Positions 50,888 through 55,481 of a DNA stretch of 55,481 bases are shown one piece after another. Both the position numbers and the translations under genes were made by a program. Under the pieces are notes generated by a model that did no database searches, was not told where the DNA came from, and saw only the letters and a list, made by a program, of their open reading frames with translations. This DNA is from Bacteroidaceae bacterium (GTDB taxonomy: Bacteria > Bacteroidota > Bacteroidia > Bacteroidales > Bacteroidaceae), in NCBI GenBank assembly GCA_024401215.1, contig JAKSLL010000018.1, forward strand, positions 1 through 55,481. Direction: 5' to 3'. The first letter of the stretch is position 1. Each line of letters opens with the position of its first letter.

Positions 50888-52054
50888 CTATGGCTTCCAG
50901 TTGATGTATGTCCAGTCTTGCTTGGTGAATCCTTTTGTGTCGTCCTTATATGAAGGGTCAGGCATGTACCACCAGAGATTAGAGAAGTATTCATTCAGCA
51001 TAGGGTCTTTGAACACATGTCCGCGGTTGGCGTATGGGAGGTTCTTGGCTATGCGCTTGAATTGTTCTTGTGTGAGTTTTATGTCATCGTTGTCGGTGTC
51101 CTTGTTGTATTCCCACCACATGTAAAGCCATAATACAGATGAGCGGTCATAGAAAGAGCCGAAAACCTGTGTTTCGCCGTGGAGCCTGTCTGCTGAGCAT
51201 ATAAAAAGCTCGTGCTCTGGCTCTGGGCGGAAATTCTTCATGTGCAGAGATACTGCTCCGTTGCGGAGTGATATGATGTTCCCGTTGATTTTGCCGCATC
51301 CTTCCTTGAGAGTGAATTCTGCTCCAGGAAATTCTGTGTCAACTGTGAAATACTTTGCTGTGTTGTCGGCACGTATGATGAGTGTGAAGTCGTCAATCTG
51401 TCTGTTTGCCCATCGAGCAGCAGGTGACAGCTTGTAAGGCACGGTGAAAGCTGTCATCACGTCACCCGACATCTGATATTTATATGTGTGGTGAACCTTG
51501 TTTATTCCTGGCTTGAAAGTGGCGTTGAAATAGTACACATAGGCATAATTCTCTATCTGCTTTGAGTGGTTGCCTTTCTTGTAGAGCGCAATAGGGCTTC
51601 CGCAGTTTTCGTGTCCGGGAGTGTCTGTTGATTTTTCGCATCCCTCCTCCCATTTGCTGGCGTCGTCAAGAGGATTGAAGAATCCTTCTATGTCGAGGTT
51701 GCTGATGGCGTTTTTGTAGGATATTTTCTCTGAGTTTATCTCTACATTGAAGTTTTTTATGTTTGGATGAACGCCCGAAGGGTGAAGTTCGTAGTCGTCA
51801 TTATATGAAGGGTCGGCTTCGAATCCCATGAGCACAGTTTTTTCTGTGTTGCTGGAGTTGTAAAACTCATAGTACACATCCACATTTGCTAATTGGTCGT
51901 CCATAAGCGAGATAGTGAGAATCTCCTTCTTTACGCTGATGTCTGTCTCTTGCAATGGGATGAGCTGGTTTCCTGATGTGAAGTACACACCATCGTTGGC
52001 AATAGCGGCTATTGTCACGATCATTGTGAATAGTGAAAAAAGAATACGTTTCAT
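50888..52054 (-). CDS. Exported DUF4424/YARHG-domain protein
   Basis: 388-aa protein with signal peptide (about 19 residues). Residues about 20-300 match the DUF4424 pattern (NDGVYFTSGNQLIPLQETDI, then VDVYYEFYNSSNTEKTVLMGFEA, and CGSPIALYKKG). The last 60 residues are a YARHG domain (ANRGHVFKDPMLNEYFSNLW). YARHG and DUF4424 often occur together in exported proteins of unknown role. It may be co-transcribed with the following lipoprotein. The upstream spacer is filled with repeats, and the nearest -7 box (TACCTTTG, minus, 52524-52517) would give a leader of over 450 nt. Confidence 0.8.
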   Translation of the reverse strand: MKRILFSLFTMIVTIAAIANDGVYFTSGNQLIPLQETDISVKKEILTISLMDDQLANVDVYYEFYNSSNTEKTVLMGFEADPSYNDDYELHPSGVHPNIKNFNVEINSEKISYKNAISNLDIEGFFNPLDDASKWEEGCEKSTDTPGHENCGSPIALYKKGNHSKQIENYAYVYYFNATFKPGINKVHHTYKYQMSGDVMTAFTVPYKLSPAARWANRQIDDFTLIIRADNTAKYFTVDTEFPGAEFTLKEGCGKINGNIISLRNGAVSLHMKNFRPEPEHELFICSADRLHGETQVFGSFYDRSSVLWLYMWWEYNKDTDNDDIKLTQEQFKRIAKNLPYANRGHVFKDPMLNEYFSNLWWYMPDPSYKDDTKGFTKQDWTYINWKP

Positions 52055-52113
52055 TTTTATTGTTGCCTGTCAAGTTTTGATTATATGTATCTGTTCAAAG
52101 TTTTTTCTCTTTG

Positions 52114-52178
52114 TCAAGAAATTAGAGAAATCAGAGATTTTTGTTTGCAAACAAACATTTCCGGATGGAAATCTCTTA
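52114..52178. repeat. 65-nt repeat, copy A
   Basis: Contains AAATCAGAGATTT, a GTTTGCAAAC palindrome, and TTCCGGATGGAAATCTCTT. AGAGATTT and AAATCTCT at the two ends can pair, so it is hairpin-forming. Recurs at 52440-52505 in the same orientation with a few differences; the two copies bracket the GAGTTAAAG element. Confidence 0.75.
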
Positions 52179-52289
52179 ATTGGCTACGCCGAGCTCTTCG
52201 AGGTTCTCTTCATTGGCTTCGCCGAGGCTAAAGGTTCTTGACCATCAAGAAATGTCAGTTCTTAGTTCAACTCTTTTTCTATTTATTCA

Positions 52290-52430
52290 ACTTGCTCGTT
52301 TTGGGGAGTTAAAGTGGAGTTAAAGAGGAGTTATCGCTTCGCTCGGAGTTAAAGGGACATTTGTCTTGTCGGACATTTGTCTCTTTAACTACCCTTTAAC
52401 TCCACAACAAGTGGAACTTGCTAAACTTGT
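52290..52430. repeat. GAGTTAAAG dispersed element, copy 3 (best preserved)
   Basis: Left arm 52305-52327 and right arm 52381-52403 are inverted copies over 23 bp (21 matches). Between them are the core GAGTTATCGCTTCGCTCGGA and two direct GACATTTGTC words. It begins CTTGCTCGTTTTGGGG as in copy 2 and ends ACAACAAGTGG as in copy 1. Confidence 0.85.
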
Positions 52431-52439
52431 ATCTATTTA

Positions 52440-52505
52440 TCAAGAATTTAGAGAAATCAGAGATTTTTTTGTTTGCAGCAAACAATTCCGGATGGAAATC
52501 TCTTG
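52440..52505. repeat. 65-nt repeat, copy B
   Basis: Second copy of 52114-52178: ATTTAGAGAAATCAGAGATT, then GTTTGC/GCAAAC, and TTCCGGATGGAAATCTCTTG. It differs by a few indels in the A/T-rich centre. Confidence 0.75.
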
Positions 52506-52782
52506 TTTCTTTTTTGCAAAGGTATAGAAAAAATAATAAATAAGTATCTGTTTGATATTATTTTTATAATCAAGAATGAAGGTAACTATTCAGCGAATGC
52601 TTTTTTCTGCAGAATAGCTACGAATTCAGTTTCGTAAGTGTGCCTGGAAGGCACTACAGCCTCTCCCCATAACGTGGGAGATGCCCGAAGGGCAGAGGGG
52701 GGCTTTTAAATGTCAAAAAAGGTGCGGTCAACCCAGAAACTGAGTTGTTCCGCACCCCCACATAGAAAGCTTGGTGTGTGTG

Positions 52783-54162
52783 TTATTTGTTCTTGAAATA
52801 AGAATCAATCTGTTCAGAAATCTTTCTTCCTGATGCTATAGCGCGTACCACGAGACTTGCTCCTGATGCAGCGTCGCCTGCTACGAAGACATTCTCAGGG
52901 AACTGTGGCTGCTGTGGCTTGATGAAGCCCATAGCGAGGAATACGATGTCGGCCTTGATAACCTCAACCTCTCCTGCCTCAACCATGATTGGGCGTCCGC
53001 CTTCTGGATTTGGCTTCCAGTCGATAGGCTGCACCTTCACGCCTGTGAGCTTGCCGTCCTTGCCGAGGAACTCAAGAGAGTTGATGTTCCAGCGACGTGT
53101 ACAGCCCTCCTCATGTGAAGATGTTGTCTTGAGAATGACTGGCCAGTTTGGCCAAGGAGTGTTAGGGTTGTGACCTACTGGTGGCTTAGGCATGATTTCA
53201 ATCTGAGTGACAGACTTAGCGCCCTGACGGTGAGAAGTACCGATACAGTCTGAACCAGTATCACCACCACCGATTACGAGCACGTCCTTGCCCTTTGCTG
53301 TCACGCGGTCAGCCTTAGAGAATTCCATGCCGGCGAGTACGCGGTTCTGCTGTGAGAGGAGTTCGAGAGCGAGATGAACGCCCTTGAGCTCACGTCCAGG
53401 AATGTTAAGGTCACGAGCCTGTGGAGTACCTGTTGAAACCACATAGGCATCGAATGAGCCGCCCTCGCCATCCTTTACAGGGAGCGAACCTTTGCTTGCA
53501 AGCTCTTCCAAGTCAACAGGGAAGTTATAAACGAACTTCACGCCTTCCTGCTCCATCACATTGATGCGGCGGTCGATAATCTGCTTGTTAAGCTTGAAGT
53601 TTGGAATACCGTAGCGGAGAAGACCGCCTGCAGCCTCGTTCTTGTCGAAGACTGTCACCTCATAGCCCTTGTAGTTGAGCTGGTTGGCAGCGGCAAGACC
53701 GGCAGGGCCTGCGCCGATTACTGCAACCTTCTTTCCGTTGCGTACAGGATGCTCAATAGTCACATATCCCTCGAGGTAGGCGCGTTCAGCGATGGCGCAC
53801 TCATTCTCGCGGTTTGTGACAGCCTCGCCAGTAGTGAGGTAGAGCACGCAGCTCTTCTCGCAGAGGGCAGGGCAGATGCGTCCTGTGAATTCAGGAAAGT
53901 CGTTTGTCTTCTTCAGAATCTTATATGCTGTCTCCCATTCGCCGTGGTAGAGGGCGTCGTTCCATTCTGGGTCTTTGTTGCCAAGCGGACAAGCCCAATG
54001 GCAGAATGGCACACCGCAGTCCATGCAGCGGCTTGCCTGCTCCTGGCGGTCTTTTGTGTTAAGTGTCTGTTCAACCTCTCCAAAATCGTGAATACGGTCA
54101 TGAACTGGTCTATATCCGGCCTCTTTGCGAGGTACTGTTAGAAATGCTTTTGGATTTCCCAT
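52783..54162 (-). CDS. gltD: Glutamate synthase (NADPH) small subunit
   Basis: 459 aa from the ATG at 54162 (MGNPKAFLTVPRKEAGYRPV, the usual family start). The frame is open to 54192, but the extra ten residues come from the repeat spacer. The N-terminus has the Fe-S cysteine cluster (Cys46, Cys49, Cys54, Cys58 in CMDCGVPFCHWAC) and a second set in CPALCEKSC. FAD binding GAGPAGLAAA and NADPH binding GGGDTGSDCIG follow. It delivers electrons to GltB for glutamine + 2-oxoglutarate to two glutamate. Downstream of gltB by about 126 nt. Confidence 0.95.
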   Translation of the reverse strand: MGNPKAFLTVPRKEAGYRPVHDRIHDFGEVEQTLNTKDRQEQASRCMDCGVPFCHWACPLGNKDPEWNDALYHGEWETAYKILKKTNDFPEFTGRICPALCEKSCVLYLTTGEAVTNRENECAIAERAYLEGYVTIEHPVRNGKKVAVIGAGPAGLAAANQLNYKGYEVTVFDKNEAAGGLLRYGIPNFKLNKQIIDRRINVMEQEGVKFVYNFPVDLEELASKGSLPVKDGEGGSFDAYVVSTGTPQARDLNIPGRELKGVHLALELLSQQNRVLAGMEFSKADRVTAKGKDVLVIGGGDTGSDCIGTSHRQGAKSVTQIEIMPKPPVGHNPNTPWPNWPVILKTTSSHEEGCTRRWNINSLEFLGKDGKLTGVKVQPIDWKPNPEGGRPIMVEAGEVEVIKADIVFLAMGFIKPQQPQFPENVFVAGDAASGASLVVRAIASGRKISEQIDSYFKNK

Positions 54163-54288
54163 ATTTGAGCCCCACCCCTGCCCTCCGTGCATGGGAGGGA
54201 GTACTTACCGCTGTGGGATCACGGGTTTATAATATTTCTGTTGTTGCCATCCCCTCCCTCGCAAGGAGGGCAGGGGAGGGTCTTTTTT
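54163..54288. repeat. C/G-rich inverted-repeat element between gltB and gltD
   Basis: CCCACCCCTGCCCTCC (54171-54186) and the complement of CCCTCCCCTGCCCTCC (54265-54280) are inverted copies (15 of 16). Each arm also forms its own small hairpin (CCCTCC..GGAGGG and CCTCCC..GGGAGG), so local and long-range pairing are alternatives. Composition differs sharply from the flanking genes. It lies inside the operon and could modulate gltD expression, or be a dispersed intergenic repeat. Confidence 0.7.
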
Positions 54289-55481
54289 TTAATAGTCTCT
54301 CTGCATGTCTGCAATCTTCTGCTGAAGCTTCTGCATCTGCTCTTCCTGAAGCACTCGCTTGTATTCGATAGGAACAACTTGGATGAACTCCTCAACGTAG
54401 TGGTTCCAGTTGTCGAGCATCTTGCCTGCGAGGGCAGAGCCAGTGTAGAGATAATGCTTGCGGATAAGCTCCTTGAGCTCCTTGCGGTATGATGCCTCTT
54501 CCACGAGGTTGATTTCCACCATATCCATGTTACAGAAGTAGTCGAAGTTGTGGTTCTTGTCCCAGACGTAAGCCACACCGCCTGACATACCTGCGGCGAA
54601 GTTGCGTCCAGTCTCGCCAAGCACTACCACGCGGCCGCCAGTCATGTACTCGCAGCAGTGGTCGCCTGCACCTTCGATTACGGCGATAGCGCCTGAGTTG
54701 CGCACACCGAAGCGCTCGCCTACACGACCATTAACGTAAAGCTCACCTGTTGTTGCACCATAAAGACCGGTGTTGCCGGCTATGATGTTGTCTTCTGCTA
54801 CGAAGTCTGCGTTAGCGCGGGCAGGTGGGAGAATAGATATGCGGCCGCCAGAAAGACCCTTGCCGAAGTAGTCGTTTGTCTCGCCTTCGAGCTTGAGGTT
54901 CACGCCCTTAACGGCGAATGCTCCGAATGACTGACCGGCAGAACCCTTGAACTTGATGTTGATAGTAGAGTCTGGGAGACCTTCCTCGCCATATTTCTTG
55001 GCGATGACACCAGAAAGCATTGTGCCAACAGCACGGTCTGTATTCTTTATAGCAAAGTCGAGGTTCACCTCTTCCTTGTCTTCGATAGCACGCTGGGCAG
55101 CCTTGATGATTTCCTCATCCTTCACGCCCTCAACCTTTGTGAACGCGCCGCGGTCCCAGTATAGAGGCTTGTCTGACTCCTCCTTGTAGAGAAGGCGAGA
55201 GAAGTCTATTGTGCCCTGCTTTGTAGATGGGTCGGCAGCATTCACCTCGATAAGGTCGGTGCGGCCGATGATGTCCTTGAACTTCCTTACACCAATCTCT
55301 GAGAGGTATTCGCGCACCTGCTCAGCGAGGAATGTGAAGTAGTTGATTACATATTCTGCCTTGCCTGTGAAGCGTGCGCGGAGACGCTCGTCTTGTGTTG
55401 CCACACCTACAGGACAAGTGTTTGTGTTACATTTTCTCATCATCACACAGCCGAGCACGATGAGTGGGAGAGTACCGAATG
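54289..55481 (-). CDS. gltB: Glutamate synthase large subunit, C-terminal part (partial)
   Basis: About 397 residues at the C-terminal end of the roughly 1,500-aa glutamine-dependent glutamate synthase; the gene continues past the window edge. The reading frame is open to 55481 (FGTLPLIVLGCVMMRKCNTNTCPVGVATQ), with no start inside. The first part holds the 3Fe-4S ligand cysteines (C-x5-C-x4-C in CVMMRKCNTNTC) at the end of the FMN barrel. The rest is the GXGXG beta-helix domain (repeats such as GKGLSGGRISIL, AGNTGLYGATTGELY, CEYMTGGRVVVLG). It pairs with gltD downstream. No gltB start or promoter is visible. Confidence 0.95.
   Translation of the reverse strand, partial: FGTLPLIVLGCVMMRKCNTNTCPVGVATQDERLRARFTGKAEYVINYFTFLAEQVREYLSEIGVRKFKDIIGRTDLIEVNAADPSTKQGTIDFSRLLYKEESDKPLYWDRGAFTKVEGVKDEEIIKAAQRAIEDKEEVNLDFAIKNTDRAVGTMLSGVIAKKYGEEGLPDSTINIKFKGSAGQSFGAFAVKGVNLKLEGETNDYFGKGLSGGRISILPPARANADFVAEDNIIAGNTGLYGATTGELYVNGRVGERFGVRNSGAIAVIEGAGDHCCEYMTGGRVVVLGETGRNFAAGMSGGVAYVWDKNHNFDYFCNMDMVEINLVEEASYRKELKELIRKHYLYTGSALAGKMLDNWNHYVEEFIQVVPIEYKRVLQEEQMQKLQQKIADMQRDY

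Larger units (their letters stand above)
52055..52782. other. 728-nt repeat-rich intergenic region
   Basis: From left to right: a 65-nt repeat (52114-52178), a GC-rich stretch with CGGCTACGCCGAG words, GAGTTAAAG element copy 3 (52290-52430), the second 65-nt repeat (52440-52505), a minus-strand TACCTTTG box (52517-52524) and a hairpin-rich block CTCCCCATAACGTGGGAG..TGCCCGAAGGGCA (about 52653-52705) before gltD. No gene. Confidence 0.7.

Overview
The window looks like a chromosomal segment of a Bacteroidales bacterium, most probably of the Prevotella group. This rests on the promoters (repeated TAnnTTTG boxes, several about 19-20 nt from an upstream TTG/TTTG), the absence of strong Shine-Dalgarno sequences, and the gene content: HU-CCDC81/SPOR protein, DUF4424/YARHG proteins, ECF sigma/anti-sigma pair, periplasmic DPP-IV, MutA/MutB and an exported GH2 beta-galactosidase. 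I cannot name the species. I saw no rRNA, tRNA, CRISPR array or intact transposase.

Layout. 0-7 kb is an accessory-looking stretch. An AAA-ATPase/PD-(D/E)XK gene lies between two near-identical 125-nt direct repeats that carry a terminator, beside a 5'-truncated DUF3127-like remnant. It is followed by a zinc-ribbon-like lipoprotein and an operon of three exported proteins (beta-helix, YARHG, 17-residue-repeat 'beta-flower'). 7-17 kb is housekeeping: ogt, nrdD, nhaA, two tandem AraC regulators, a zinc-ribbon/FHA protein, an HU-like/SPOR protein, and the operon sigma54-type regulator - lptE - TPR protein - secG. 18.5-21.3 kb holds an exported arginine deiminase between 130-nt inverted repeats, with decayed sequence on its left. 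21.4-24.8 kb is a translationally coupled operon: ECF sigma factor, membrane anti-sigma and two exported proteins. 24.8-26 kb has no large gene but contains small overlapping ORFs behind a canonical promoter.

26-40 kb contains an OmpA-like protein, panC-panD, an EamA transporter, truA, and a likely operon of two paralogous membrane proteins around a lipoprotein that combines a CxxCH haem motif with a TolB-like propeller, followed by a DPP-IV peptidase and a MATE exporter. 40-47 kb has mutA-mutB (propionate/succinate interconversion) divergent from a large exported beta-galactosidase. 47-52 kb has an FtsX-type permease behind an array of TGTAACA/TGTTACA half-sites, then a lipoprotein and a DUF4424/YARHG protein. 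52-55.5 kb has a repeat-rich spacer and gltB-gltD (glutamate synthase), with gltB running off the window end.

The most unusual signals are in the non-coding DNA: three copies of a GAGTTAAAG inverted-repeat element, the inverted repeats around the deiminase, the TGTAACA array, an 18-bp hairpin upstream of nrdD, and two genes whose ATG lies 4 nt after a TAnnTTTG box (possible leaderless mRNAs).
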